Shown piece after piece: positions 9,139 to 20,555 of a DNA stretch of 64,000 bases. The notes beneath the pieces were generated by a model. It was not told the DNA's origin. It did no database searches and saw nothing but the letters and a program-made list of their open reading frames with translations. The position numbers and the translations under genes were made by a program. The stretch is from Agrypnia vestita. Taxonomy: Eukaryota; Arthropoda; Insecta; Trichoptera; Phryganeidae. The DNA lies in assembly GCA_016648135.1 (NCBI GenBank), contig JADDOH010010086.1, positions 1-64,000 on the forward strand, given 5' to 3'. Positions within the stretch are counted from its first letter, which is position 1. Every line of letters begins with the position of its first letter.

Positions 9139-9921
9139 ATAACGCACTCACCCGCGCATCGCGGCGGTTCGCGGACGCGGGCGCGCGGGCCGTGCGTTGT
9201 CTCCCGCGGGTCCCGCCGCGGTAGCTCAGTCTCCAAATGAATCTATCGGCCGTAGAAGCTGTGACTATTTGGCTCTTGTACAAGTTCATAGTGAAAAGGC
9301 GAAATGAAAGGCGTCCCAAACGAAAACCGAGATAATGGGTCCATCCTTTGCTACAACAAAGAAATACAAATGGAGCGTTTTAATATTTAATATTAGCGTT
9401 CGTAATATTTTACAGAGATCTGAGAAAATTTATTTTTCAACAAAAGTTTTTTTTAACTATACGAGAATGTCTACAGTTTTTTTCGAAAAATTACGAAACA
9501 TAATTAAAGGAGAAATAACTGGAGTGACTTCAAACATTCCTCTAAAGATATCAACTATTTCTTTCCACATTTTCTTTTTTAAAATGCGATCACTGTACTC
9601 TACAGATTTCATGTCCCACAATTCTGAGCGATTTTCTATTTCAAAAATATACTTTTCTGTATCAAAATCCATTTTTAAGTACGCAAACTTCCTTCTGAAT
9701 GAAAGAAATCGCGCGAGAATGCGGTGCCGTGCGGTCCCCCATACAAGTCTGTACAATTCGACACCCGCGGCCGCGCGCGGGAGTCGAGTTCTCCGCGCCC
9801 GACAGCGGCTCCCGCTTCACCGCGCGGGAAGCGGGAGCCAGTGCGTTGTCCCCCATACATCGCCGTACAAACCGACAACCGCGCGACCGCCTCCCGCCTC
9901 GGGACGCGGGTAGTGCGTTGT
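9139..9921. mobile_element. GC-rich-ended, Harbinger-like element with MADF fragment
   Basis: The left end (AACGCACTCACCCGCG) and the reverse complement of the right end (AACGCACTACCCGCG) are inverted repeats. Both sides have very GC-rich subterminal blocks holding repeated CCCCCATACA and GTGCGTTGTC phrases. The AT-rich centre encodes a MADF-domain remnant on the minus strand. The MADF gene suggests PIF/Harbinger ancestry; a TWA duplication could not be confirmed. Confidence 0.65.
9457..9672 (-). pseudogene. MADF-domain fragment inside transposon (second, unrelated copy)
   Basis: From the ATG at 9672 on the minus strand the frame reads MDFDTEKYIFEIENRSELWD, then MKSVEYSDRILKKKMWKEIV and DIF. 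This is the front half of a MADF domain: acidic FD.EK start, LWD core, YSxRxLKxxxW helix. After about residue 48 the similarity stops, consistent with an internal deletion or decay, and the frame closes at 9457. The protein is clearly different from the MADF fragment at 6730-6948, so the two elements come from separate lineages. Confidence 0.65.
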
Positions 9922-10129
9922 CCACCTAAAGCCCTGTTTACTCGCGACGCGTCAAAAGGTCCACGGACATTTGATTAATGAGTTGATAATGGTAACGAAA
10001 TCATTGAATGACTTCTTTTATAAATTCTTAAAACGTGTCCGATTACACCAATAGAAAAATATTGCCTATAACCTTTCACGAATTATGGAATTATAATTAA
10101 AATACATATGAGGTTAGCCAAAAAAAACG

Positions 10130-10217
10130 TTTGCTGTCGTTGGATCCATGTCATATCGCGTGGATCTTTTGTCGCGTGGTACTTTGGTCACGTGGATCTG
10201 TTGTCGTGGAATACGTT
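10130..10217 (+). repeat. Degenerate ~16-bp tandem array
   Basis: Successive units read TCGCGTGGATCTTTTG, TCGCGTGGTACTTTGG and TCACGTGGATCTGTTG. The unit is about 16-17 bp with scattered substitutions and little flanking decay. It is not coding, since the period is not a multiple of three. It resembles the arrays at 37.8 and 38.2 kb in style. Confidence 0.6.
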
Positions 10218-11258
10218 TACCCAGGGAGACAGCATGATTAAAGAAAGGCTGCTTTGTGTTGCATAAAAAATATACGAATTTAGTAAAATTCAGTGAAATA
10301 CGAAAATTAGTATTCGAAAGATGTGGATAGGTAGGATGTATGGATGATGGATTATAAATACATTTTTCGTCATTAGGTATTTTTTTGTATTTCTGCACTA
10401 GGGAGAAGTACATCACAGTTTAATAAGCTTTTCCGATATCCACGGGATAGTAGGAGGTAATAGAAATATTTTATCACATACTAAGATGATAGTCACCTTG
10501 CCGGTCGACAGGGTCGGAAGCGCCTAAACAATAAATCTAAAGGTGAAAAATATTAAATATAACTTAATACTAATCTAACTATCTAATGGGTCACTTTTTG
10601 TACGTGTATGAATATTTAAATTAGAAATTTTGAAATAATAATAATAAAAGTTTTGAAATAATAATAATAATAACTAGTTTAAATCTAGGTAGATTTCCGA
10701 TAGTCGTCAGAGAGCGGCTACAGCCAATCTTCAATAATAAAATAAAATGCATTAAAAAAAAAATAACACATACAAAATTACCACGTGACACCTGGCGACA
10801 GATAATATTCCATGTATTGGAGGCTGAGTGTTTCGGAAGCAGTAAACATTTTATTTGGTGTCCCGTCCCCTTAAATGGTTTATTTTATCATAGTCATTGC
10901 CCTTAATAGTTAGTGCAAAATATAGTAAAAACAAATGAAATATCGTAAATGTTAAAAAAAAAAATTGTAAATAATATTCCTGCATACACTTTTACCTTTA
11001 AATTTTAAAAGGTTTTGTGCATCAGTTCTTCCTCTTTTGTGCCGTAAAATATGTATGTAAAGCCTTTCAGGCTTACATTTAGGCTGTTGTATATTTTGCT
11101 GTTGGAAATAGTGACATATGTATATGTGCAAAAGATTATATCGGAATATACGTCATTCTATAAAGATCATTCTAAAATGGTTCGGTCCCCGGTTATTCGG
11201 TTATCTTAATTATGATATTTTAGTATAGAAAATTAGATAGTAGATTTCTTTTCATATA
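10218..11258. other. Intergenic; short AAT microsatellites
   Basis: ATA/AAT trinucleotide runs occur near 10635-10675. No gene, tRNA or recognised element was seen. Confidence 0.35.
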
Positions 11259-11401
11259 AGAAAGACAATCGAATTAGTATGCGAAAGCCGTGCGTAGGTA
11301 CGACGCACATTGTTTCGTGGTGTTGGTGTTTATACCCGTAAATACCAACAATGCGCGTCGAACGCACGGCTTACACATACTAATTCGATTGTCTTTCTTA
11401 A
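11259..11401. repeat. Foldback inverted repeat (possible MITE)
   Basis: The left arm begins AAGAAAGACAATCGAATTAG and the right arm ends CTAATTCGATTGTCTTTCTT, an exact inversion at the tips. Inner parts (AAAGCCGTGCGT.. and ..ACGCACGGCTT) also pair. The whole block could form one long hairpin of about 60-bp imperfect arms. No clear target duplication. Confidence 0.75.
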
Positions 11402-11799
11402 ATGCAAAGAGGTCTATCGTTCATATTTATGCTGTACAGTATAGGTACCTACTTGTAATATCGGCTTATCCTGACCCAGTTTTACCTTATTGCACGCGTT
11501 ACTAACACAAACCCGCTGAACTTTGGGCACATCTTCAGTTACTAGAAGAAACATTACCAGAGGAAGCCGACCACCGGATGCTCAAACAGCACTTGGAATA
11601 CTAAGCTGGATCAGGTATGCAAGGGGATTCTTCAGCTCTCGAGGCAAGTGAGACTGAAGAAAAAACACCAGAAACATTAACAGAGCGCCCTTGCCTGCCG
11701 GATGCATAACTTGTGCTTGGGTACATCTACATAATCGATAAATCATTGCAGACGTCATCCTTAGTATATCATCATACTATAATACATCATACTACAATA

Positions 11800-12540
11800 C
11801 AATACATATCAAATATATGTGAATGGGGAAGGCGAAATAAACTTATGTTTAATGTTTCCAAGTGTTCGGTTACATCTTTCACTAGGGCCCAAAAAAATAT
11901 ATTCTTTCGCTACAGAATGAACGACCAAAATCTGTTACGAACGTCGAATGTTAAGGATCTCGGCATTAGATTTGTGAGCAACCTGTCATTTCACGACCAC
12001 ATAGAGGCGGTTAGTGGTAATGCATTGAAAATGTTAGGATTTGTTCTGCGTACAGCCAGGGTTTTCGAAAATATCCGCGTACTGAGAACTCTTTACAACT
12101 CCTTGGTGCGAAGTAGACTCGAGAGTGGCTCGATGATTTGGGGGCCACATGAGCTTAAGTACTCACTTATGGTAGAGAAAGTACAACAAAGTTTCTAAGA
12201 TATCTCTACATGAGGGAGTACGGGCATTATCCTTGGCTGTACCCAACATAGATTGTTTCACATTTCAATATACAGGACCAACCTGCCAATGGTTATGCCT
12301 GCTGGAAGAGCTATTGCTATGCTGAACAATATTACTCTGGATATCGATCCTATCCATGTTTCTGAGAGGGTATTCCGAAGCAGGATTCTCCTACACCTTT
12401 GATGTGAATGATTTTATAATGTTTAATATATGCTTGTTTATATATGCTTAATTTTAACTTATTTATAACATTTCTGAATTAAATTTTGTGTTTGTAATGT
12501 AAATGTTATATAAAAAAATAAATTGAATTGAATTGAAATT
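11800..12540 (+). pseudogene. CR1/Jockey-type LINE, 3' part, copy 2
   Basis: The frame from about 11803 to 12198 reads ISNICEWGRRNKLMFNVSKC, VKDLGIRFVSNLSFHDHIEA, and RTLYNSLVRSRLESGSMIWG. This is the region just after the reverse-transcriptase catalytic core of the element at 33282-35580, to which it is closely similar. After a stop at 12198 and an internal deletion, the end peptide LFHISIYRTNLPMVMPAGRA resumes near 12257 and stops at about 12404. The 3' end carries a TTGAA repeat tail (12518-12535). 5' truncated and dead. Confidence 0.88.
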
Positions 12541-12544
12541 GAAA

Positions 12545-12850
12545 AGTCGCTCCCTCATGCTCTTGACTATTTTCCTCCAACTTTCCCTACAAATCTTAAC
12601 GCCGTCGCTGGAGAAGTGCCTGTAGTCTTTTCACTCGGTCGTTCAACAAGTGAGGGATCTTCCTCTTCGACCCTCGACGTGGCTCACCACAACAAGCTTC
12701 TCCTGGCTATCTTCCCTTCCAGCGAGATGTCCTAAAAGTTCATGCGCCTCCACCACCGCATCTCAAAGGTATTGATCCGTCGTCTCTCTTTTGCGATTAA
12801 AGTCCACGATTTCGTACCATAGATGAATATTGAGTGGACTAGAGTTAGGT
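12545..12850 (-). pseudogene. Degenerate RTE-like LINE fragment
   Basis: The minus-strand translation gives FIYGTKSWTLIAKERRRINT, then FEMRWWRRMNF and a stop. This is the C-terminal LINE pattern 'YG.E.WTL....RI..FEMW..RRM'. Several stops and frame changes follow. It abuts the TTGAA tail of the preceding LINE. Confidence 0.7.
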
Positions 12851-12859
12851 CATTTTGGG

Positions 12860-13330
12860 ATTATTTATTTTTATTTATTTTATTTAACATAACATTACAT
12901 TAAATTACATTACAAATATAATTATACAATTATAATTTATCATACAATCATATAATAAAATATGTAACTACCCAACTAGGCTGGCCTGTTTTAGGGCAAG
13001 TTATATATTTCATTTTAAAACACAATGTTCGACTATAGGTACTCATTAGTATATATAATTAATTAATAATTTAGAGTTCAAGTAAATTAGTACATTATAA
13101 AAATTTAAATTAGATGAATACAATACAAATATTTTAATTAAATAATACAATAAAAAGTTAAATTAGATAAATACATTATATAAATTAATGCATTAGTCTA
13201 ACAGTAGTTTTCCAAATAAGATAATTAGATAAATACATTATATAAATTAATACATTAGTCTAGGAGCAGTTTTCCAAATAAGATAATTATTAGATAAATA
13301 CATTATATAAATTAATACATTAGTCAAATT
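12860..13330 (+). repeat. AT-rich tract with ~62-65 bp tandem repeat
   Basis: TTATTTA-type low-complexity sequence at 12860-12900 is followed by three tandem units (from 13161, 13223 and about 13288). Each contains TTAGATAAATACATTATATA and, in the first two, AGTTTTCCAAATAAGAT. Confidence 0.75.
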
Positions 13331-13952
13331 TGGTGATATTATTCACTTTATTTTTTTTTCTTATTATGCTACTTAAATATTTCTGAGCGGCAATGTTTTA
13401 CACATATATGTAATACTCTATATTGCTAGCGGGGTCTGGAAATAGGCGAAATCACTATAATGCAGAATTATATGTTTGTCTCACCCATACCGGTGTCACT
13501 TCGAGTCTTATACGCATGTCCGAGAATTAGCGCCAATTTATATCCAATCAGCGCCGCCACATGCGATAAATGAGAGTCACGACGCTTGCGCACAACAGGT
13601 CAAGTGACAGCAATGAGATAAAAGTAACATTTTCTGCCCCGCTTAGTCCGTGACACCTCCACTTATGGGCATTAGCAATATAGGAGTATTATATATTAGT
13701 TTTTTGAGGGATAAACAAGATAAGTCCCAAACACACGGATGCAATATGGTCCGGGGTATTTGAATTTCTTGGAAACAAATCGTTTATTTTCTGCCAAGCT
13801 TTATACGAGTATCTTTTATATCTTCCGGAGTATCTCGTTTCGTGAGATGTTTTAGTGTTTATTTGTTTTATTACAGTGATTCGGGGAGAGTTCTGAGCAG
13901 AGCGCGGTAACATTTCGTGAGTTGCGCGGACGCGTGGCCAGGCAGCTAGCTC
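13331..13952. other. Intergenic, nothing recognised
   Basis: Mixed composition with no repeat partner in the window. A 74-residue minus-strand frame at 13689-13913 has no recognisable motif and is treated as chance. Confidence 0.3.
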
Positions 13953-13955
13953 TAA

Positions 13956-14459
13956 GGGCTTGTTCAGACGTAGCGGGAACCGCGCGGTTTCAGAATCGCG
14001 TGGGATCCGCGCGGGTCTTATTTATGCAGGTTTGTATGTAATCGTTCAAACATAACCGCGCGGTTAATCAAACCGCGCGGTGCCCGCCACTTAACCGCTA
14101 GAAAATAGAATCGCGGGCATGTTTTTTCCAACGTGTCTTCACATGGTGAAGACACGTTGGAAAAAATAGTATTTTAGGTAAGTAAGAATTTATTCACCAA
14201 AAATGAACTGACAGAATGATATTTTTGTGTCTTGCCATGGAACACGGCCGTCGTTCACAAAGTAATGAGCGAAATTAGCGAATTAATCTCTGATATTCAA
14301 GGATGGAGAACGGCACCGGAGCTGTCAAACTGACGTTTATTATTCGCGCGCGCACACAAATCGCTCATTAACCGCGGCTGTCTGAACACATGACACAGAT
14401 CGCGCGTTTTGAAACGCGCGATTTGTAATCGCACGATTCCCGCGTGTCTGAATGAGACC
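13956..14459. mobile_element. PIF/Harbinger-type MITE with GC-rich ends (504 bp)
   Basis: Inverted ends read GGGCTTGTTCAGACGTAGCG on the left and, reverse-complemented, GGTCTCATTCAGACACGCG on the right. Both continue into GGGAA(C/T)CG(C/T)GCG. The flanking 3-bp repeat is TAA (13953-13955 and 14460-14462), the Harbinger signature. Subterminal regions are packed with CGCGCG words. A perfect 21-bp hairpin lies inside at 14122-14166. No coding sequence. Confidence 0.85.
14122..14166. repeat. Perfect 21-bp inverted repeat with 3-nt loop
   Basis: The left arm TTTTTTCCAACGTGTCTTCAC is followed by ATG and then its exact reverse complement at 14146-14166. It lies inside the MITE 13956-14459. Confidence 0.95.
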
Positions 14460-14462
14460 TAA

Positions 14463-16552
14463 GAGAACTGATTAGCGATATTTTGTAACACTGCGATAAA
14501 AGTCTTACTTTTGATAAAAAAGCATAAAACTTGGTTAAGAAAATGTCTTAGCTTTTTTGTCTTAAAATTAACATTTTAAAGTGGCTTAAAAGCTTTGACT
14601 TACAAAGCGATAGCTTAATAATACAAAAACTAATTTACCTATCTAGATCGTCAAAATTTCAAGAGAGGGAAAAACAGTTTTTTTCGATTGATTTTCAACT
14701 GCCTAAACGAGAAGTATAACGGTTTATCAGCCGATGCGTTGCTGTGTTAATTACATATTTTAACTTGAACTCATGTGATAAGTTTTAAATTATTACACTC
14801 CTTTTAGTTTTTACGAAAAAAAATATTTGTAGACACAAAGAATTGAAACCAGAAAAAACCGTTTATTCTGAATAAATCTGTATGCATAAACGAATTTTTG
14901 GTAGATAGGTTTTTAAGCCATTGAATGTTTTCGGAGCACATACGATTCTGCGGTATTTTGAGTGACTTTACCACTTTTTGAGTTTTCAGAACTTGATCAA
15001 GAAGTCTGTGAAATCTATTTGAAATGTATCGTTACAGAGACAGAAGTCGGCGCAATTTCGCTGAGAGCAAAACAATCATAATCGAGAATGTTTACGTGTG
15101 TCAATGTCAGAAAAGTCTGAGATTAACTCGCACGCTTGTTTTACATTATTTTCTTACACACAAGACTTTTTGGTTTACAATCGCAATAAATGCCAAAATA
15201 CCAAAAAAGTGATAAATAAAATAAAATATTAACCATATCTATAATCTGTATACATATGTATTATATTTTCAATTTATTCTATCCACAAAATGATTAAGTC
15301 AAATTCAAAATTCCTTTTTTCACTCGATATATCTACATTTTTGTTATTTTTTTTTCCTCACAAGCCATTGATATACCATGTGCGTGTTGAACCGTGAGTA
15401 TGTGAGTGCAGAAAGTAATTACCTGATTGCTTGATCCTATGGGTGGCTGTAATGGCCAGTGTCTCCGTAGAGTTAAAAAAATTTTTTTAGAAAAAAGATC
15501 CTAAATACCTTGAAGGCTTTCAGTAAAAATTGATAAATAATATATTGCATAATTTTATTATTTTTTATTTCTATTTTCAACAATTTCTCTTTAAGATATT
15601 ACATCACGAATTATATTGAATTTCATACTGCGTTATTATCGATTTTGATCATGTTTTGACATAAATGTACTGAGAAATTAGTAGACGTGTGTGAAACAAA
15701 CTGATTTCTACCAACTTTTAAAATACTTTTAGTACTTTTTTTTATATTATATTCATCAAAAACTTATATTTTAGATAATACTTCAGATTGTAACGACGAT
15801 GGTTTGCGTGATGATATAAATTTGCTTGACATCCATGTCACTTCGAAAATAAATAAATATGTATTTTTCATAATACCCAGACATCGTGGAGGTCCAACAC
15901 TACGATCCATGTATTTGTAATAAAATACTGGTGTAGGTACCTATTTTTATTTAAAATTATTTATACGCCATTACATTACAACTGTTGGGTGCTATTGTTG
16001 ATATTGGACCTCTAAGTAGGCATAGAAACACAGGATGCAATTTCTGTTTCCCGTCTTGGGTATTTAATAACAAGTTTTATACATCCCGTATGCTCCACAT
16101 TACCCTCACTACACTTCTCATTAATTAGACCACGTAGATTTAGACTGCTTTCCAAAGGTCTCGAAATCTCTGCAAAAGTTGTAAATGTTAATTAATTACG
16201 TAATTACGCGAGCATAATAGGGTAGTTTCACATTTTACAGATATCTATGAAAATATATGAAATAGATTCAGAAAAATATATTATGTATATATATAAAAAT
16301 ATATGTAACTCAGTATGGATGGTGTGGGATAATGTTTTCATTCATAATTTACCTAATAAAAATCTTAAAAAATACGATTCTATTAAAACGCGATATGATT
16401 GATCGTGATGTCATTTAGTAGGAATTATAGATAAAACATATATTCTACGGTGTTTATCACTTAATTTTTTCGTTTCTATGGTAACCGTTCTATGGTCACT
16501 TGCGAAAGTAAGAGTTTTGGCGAGAGTTTAAAATTATGATTTTCAAAATAGT
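14463..16552. other. Intergenic, AT-rich, nothing recognised
   Basis: About 2 kb with no gene, tRNA-like fold or repeat shared with the rest of the window. Open frames are short and motif-free. Confidence 0.3.
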
Positions 16553-16809
16553 TTTTTAATGTTAATTATACATATTAAAAAAATAAACCTATGCTAAGAT
16601 TTCTCTATTAAAAAAAGAGAAATTACCCTGTTGTATTCGTTATTTCTGGCATTTTTCTGTAACATTGAAAGTTTAATATTAATTACCTATACGAATTTTT
16701 AATGTTAATTATACATATTAAAAAAATAAACAAACGTTTTTGTATTAAAACAGAGAAATTATCCTATTGCATTTGTTATTTCTGTCATTTTTCACTAACA
16801 TTGAAATGT
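16553..16809 (+). repeat. Direct duplication, units ~143 bp apart
   Basis: The phrase TTTTTAATGTTAATTATACA starts at 16553 and again at 16696. Both copies continue through AAAAAAATAAAC, AGAGAAATTA and TTATTTCTG to AACATTGAAA. Each also contains AGAGAAATTA beside TATTAAAA, so short internal pairing is possible. Confidence 0.8.
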
Positions 16810-17469
16810 AAATAATCTGGGGTAGGTCCCAGGATCCTGAGATCATTGAAATCGAATTCCGAAATCCCGGGACTGCAATTTTTACTCAGGATTGGCCTCA
16901 AATCTCTCAAAACGGCTCTGTTTATCATGAAAAAAATCTCATCAACATTTCAGATCAAATTCTGCGCCGTATAAGACGGGATTAACGCTACCTGGCGACA
17001 GTAAATAGGACCACAGACCATCAAACTATTTATGGTCTCGTTAAGTTGCGTTATGATTTAGCCAAATGACATTCGCCGGCCGGATATTGCAGGCCGTCAC
17101 GTATTGCCGTCGCCATCTTTGACGTTGTGTTTGGTTATTCGGTTTGATTTATGACCAGCCGTTTCGTCCAGAAATTGAGCGCCTGCCAGATTCCAAAATA
17201 CGGAAAGAATCAACAATGGAAAACTGTTAAACTCGTTCTGTATCGTGTGATGGGCCGGGAAATAAGGGTAAAACATGAAAAGTGATTTCGTCAAGTAGCG
17301 GCACAAAATGGAGTTCTGGTACCATCAGTGATGAATCACAAGAGACTCCTGGAGCTTTTGGTTTATTATTTATTATTATTATTTTGAGTTTATTTAATTT
17401 TCGGTTGAATTACTTTGTTGCTCGATCTTGGTAGATAACGGCGGTCATCGGTGTGTCAGCTGATTGGGT
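16810..17469. other. Intergenic, nothing recognised
   Basis: A moderately GC-rich patch at 16860-17310 has short open frames on the minus strand (e.g. 17097-17306) without recognisable motifs. Possibly old repeat sequence. Confidence 0.3.
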
Positions 17470-18235
17470 GCACCTGGGGTGGTCAACTTTGTATCTGGTC
17501 GCGTGTGCAGCGGGTGCAGGAAGCGGTCAAGGTGAAGATCGTGCTGTAATCTGGAGATGGTGCTGATGACTGTTGCAGGTGGCGAATCGCGGTGAGGTCG
17601 AGGATGATGTGGTACCGCCGAAAGCAGATGGTTTTCGCTGCTGGAGGTTGCGAGGACAGTGGAGCGATGAGGCTGACGATGATCGATGGGTTGGAGACTG
17701 GAGGCGTAGCGAGAATGAGATGAGTGGCGCAGCGCTTGTGTTTGATGTCGTAGCTACTGCAGGTTGTAGATTGGTCGTATGGTGTAGAGAGAGACGAGCT
17801 ACGTAGCTAGGTGATGCTACGAGTAGCAGACGTCGAGCAGCGTGACGTGGTTACGGCGTAGGGAAACGAACTAACTTGGGACTTCACCACTACGTCTTTT
17901 ATATCTCGATTTTAGTGTTGAGATATGTACAAAAAACCTGTGTGAGAAAGGAGCCAATTTAGGAGTCAGCATATTTACGTTCCTATGTCTGCGTGAGATT
18001 GTCCCATCCGCAAAATTCCCGTAAGTGTAAAGCGTCGCGTTAGCATTTTGTATTTCTGATGACTGGTTTATCATGCTTCATCATCATTTTTCAACTTCGC
18101 TCCGTTTGCTTCTTCTGCGTGCGAAGCTCGATGTCAGCGTTCTTCATACACGTGTTGCCGGTGATTGATATTGGCCGATGTATTTTTTCGTGCGAACTGT
18201 TATTGAACGTGGGGAAACGGGTCGTTGACCCCACA
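17470..18235 (+). mobile_element. Degenerate LTR-like repeat, copy 1
   Basis: Bases 17470-17806 align with 21855-22180, both containing CTGGGGT.GTCAACTT, GAGATGGTGCTGA and GGAGACTGGAGGCGTAGCGA. The terminal block GGGAAACGGGTCGTTGACC and the CCCCACA end at 18235 match the end of the second copy. About 400 bp at 17807-18204 is not shared and may be an insertion. The left TGTGGGG terminus is missing. Confidence 0.6.
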
Positions 18236-19698
18236 CATCAATTTTAAAGCATACTGTCATTTAATTATAAACGAAATTATTTAAATAAACAGTTAATAGA
18301 TACTCATAAAAATTTAAAACCTATATGATAATCTGGTGAGCTGTACGATCACTTTGAATTTCATCTGTTCATTTTTTATACTGCACTTATCCCAACTCAA
18401 CTTATTAGGTTTCTCTATAAACTCTATAATCCTATATATGTATACTTTTTAATTATTCGTCATCTTCATCCCCTTTGTTCTAACTGGATTGTACAGCACT
18501 TGGACAGCACGATTCCACCGTTCTCTGTCCTGCACTGTGCCAATTACTCTGTAATATTCTTTACTTAAATATTTACGTTATGTTGTATTGTTTTATACTT
18601 CATATACATATATAAAATAAGACTCGGTCTCAAGAGAAAATTTTCTAGCGAGACGGGATCCCGTCTTAATAAAAGTAGATGCTTCGAAAGTGATGAGACT
18701 TAATGCTGGTACACATGAGAAATGTGATGAGGGGAGACAAGAATTTCGGACATTTCAGAGAGTTTGTCAGGCTGAGGGTGTCTCGGTGGAAGATCTTGGG
18801 CGGTCTGATGCTTTGGAAACTGGTTGAGGTTCATTCGGTCTACCTCCCTTGGTATGTAATTTTTTTTGTTCCCGTTCTTGCTTCCGTACTCGGAAATAAT
18901 TTATATTCTTTTTCTACTCTTTTCCCATGATGATGTGTTTGCTATGTTTCTTCGTTTTATTTACTTTTCTCGCTGTTCCCTGGTCTCCCTAAGGACTTAT
19001 TATTTAGTTCACTTATATTGACTTTTTAATACACAATAAACAAACAATAAGATTTTTATTTATATTAGAACTTTGATGTAAAATATTATCTCGTCTATAG
19101 AAGCGCTTGCGTTTAAAAGAGGAGTATGCTGAAATAATTTAGTTTTTATATTTGATTTTGAATGAAAAAAGTTTTTTTATGCTTTTTGTAGGCATTTTTC
19201 GTCTGTAATCTTTTTGCTATCCCGTAGGCTGTTAAAATATTTTTTCATGTTGCGAAAACTTAGTTAAGAGGTGTTACAATTTTGTGGTAGGAAAATGTGT
19301 TTAAGTCTTGTAATATTTTCATTCATAAAACTATACTTGTGTCTTTCTTTAAAAACATAGATGAACATGATTTTTTAATATAATAATTTATATAATAATA
19401 ATATAACATAATATAATAATAATAATAATTTTGTGTTTCATTTAGAGAGTTATTAAAACACATATTCACAGAAATAGAAAAGCACGTCTCATTTTCGAGT
19501 AACTGTTTGTCACGGGATTATTGTATTGTATTATATAATATCATGGGATTGTTAAAATTATTTTTTAAGCTAGATTTATATATTGTAGGACGAATTAACA
19601 CGAGAGACAGCGGGGGTGTTTCCAATGTATTCTAAGAACCTCTAAGGGTACTTTTATATTTCCTTAAAGTTTAGTTTATTTCTGTCGTAAGTGTTTTT
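18236..19698. other. Intergenic, AT-rich, nothing recognised
   Basis: A stretch near 18475-18550 ('tgtacagcacttggacagca') may be an old antisense LINE fragment but is too short to be sure. ATA-rich microsatellites occur near 19380-19430. No gag/pol-like frames were seen between the two LTR-like copies. Confidence 0.3.
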
Positions 19699-20016
19699 TC
19701 TCCCTTTCTTTTAACTCGTAGCGTCTGCGGTTTGTTGTCTGCCGGAAATTTTTTGGATCGATTTTTAACCCTTTACCCGTCATCCAATCGAGCTGAAACT
19801 TTACAGGCAGACTCGTGGAGACGATAAAAGAGATTTAAGAAATTTTCGTTTAAATTTTTTTAATAATTATAGTATAATTTTGGATATTTCGAAATTTTAA
19901 CGGTTTTTTCAAATTGGAATCAGTAATGACCCCGACGCGTGCAGTAGGCACGAAACCTGATTCATTGAGAAAGGGAGTATAATAAAAACATGTTTTTTAT
20001 GGGTTAGTTTTTTTAA
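19699..20016 (+). repeat. 'AAAGGGAGTA' repeat family, copy 2
   Basis: The copy runs from CTCCCTTTC through AACTCGTAGCGTCTGC, GGATCGATTTTTAACCC, ATCCAATCGAGCTGAAACTT and GTTTTTTCAAATTGGAATCA to GAAAGGGAGTATAATAAAAA and TTTTATGGGTTAG. It matches copy 3 at 53583-54118 at both ends. CTCCCTTT and AAAGGGAG are inverted near the two sides, but conservation continues about 50 bp past the right one. Confidence 0.75.
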
Positions 20017-20555
20017 ATATAAAGTGACAAGTTCTAGTTGCGAAAATCCAATGATTAATTTAGTGCATTGAGTGCATAGCAAGAAAAATTCTATGTAGTT
20101 TGCTGTTTCAGTGGTGTGGAGAGAAACTTCTGACCATGTAAGTGATTGATACTTTTGTACTGTACTTCAAATAAACAAAATATTATAAAAAAATCAGAAG
20201 GACGAAATCAAGTATCCAAATTTGATTTCAGCCCTAAAACTAGTTCCTCATAGCCAATAAATTATTTTCAAGAAAAACTATATAAAATTAAATTGGAAGC
20301 TTGGAACTGTTTTGTAAGTGTAAAGAAGGAATTTACGAAAAGTGAGAAATATAAAAACCACATAGATGAACTCTTAAAAGCCTATGAACCACTAGCATGA
20401 CGCATGTCCTTAAAAATGCAATTTTTGGACATTTGGTATTCACGTTTGGAATTTTTCCATAAAATATAAATATGAGAATTATTTAAAAAAATGATAACCT
20501 GGCAATCAATAATGATAGATAAGGGAGTATTTTCATACAAAATAGTCTTAGGTAT

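Noticed and set aside
9335..9913. 192-residue plus-strand open frame
   Set aside because: It lies antisense to the MADF fragment and runs through GC-rich transposon ends; its composition changes abruptly and no domain is visible.
17573..17806. 77-residue frame rich in W, D and R
   Set aside because: It lies within the LTR-like repeat shared with 21.7 kb and the frame is not conserved between the copies.
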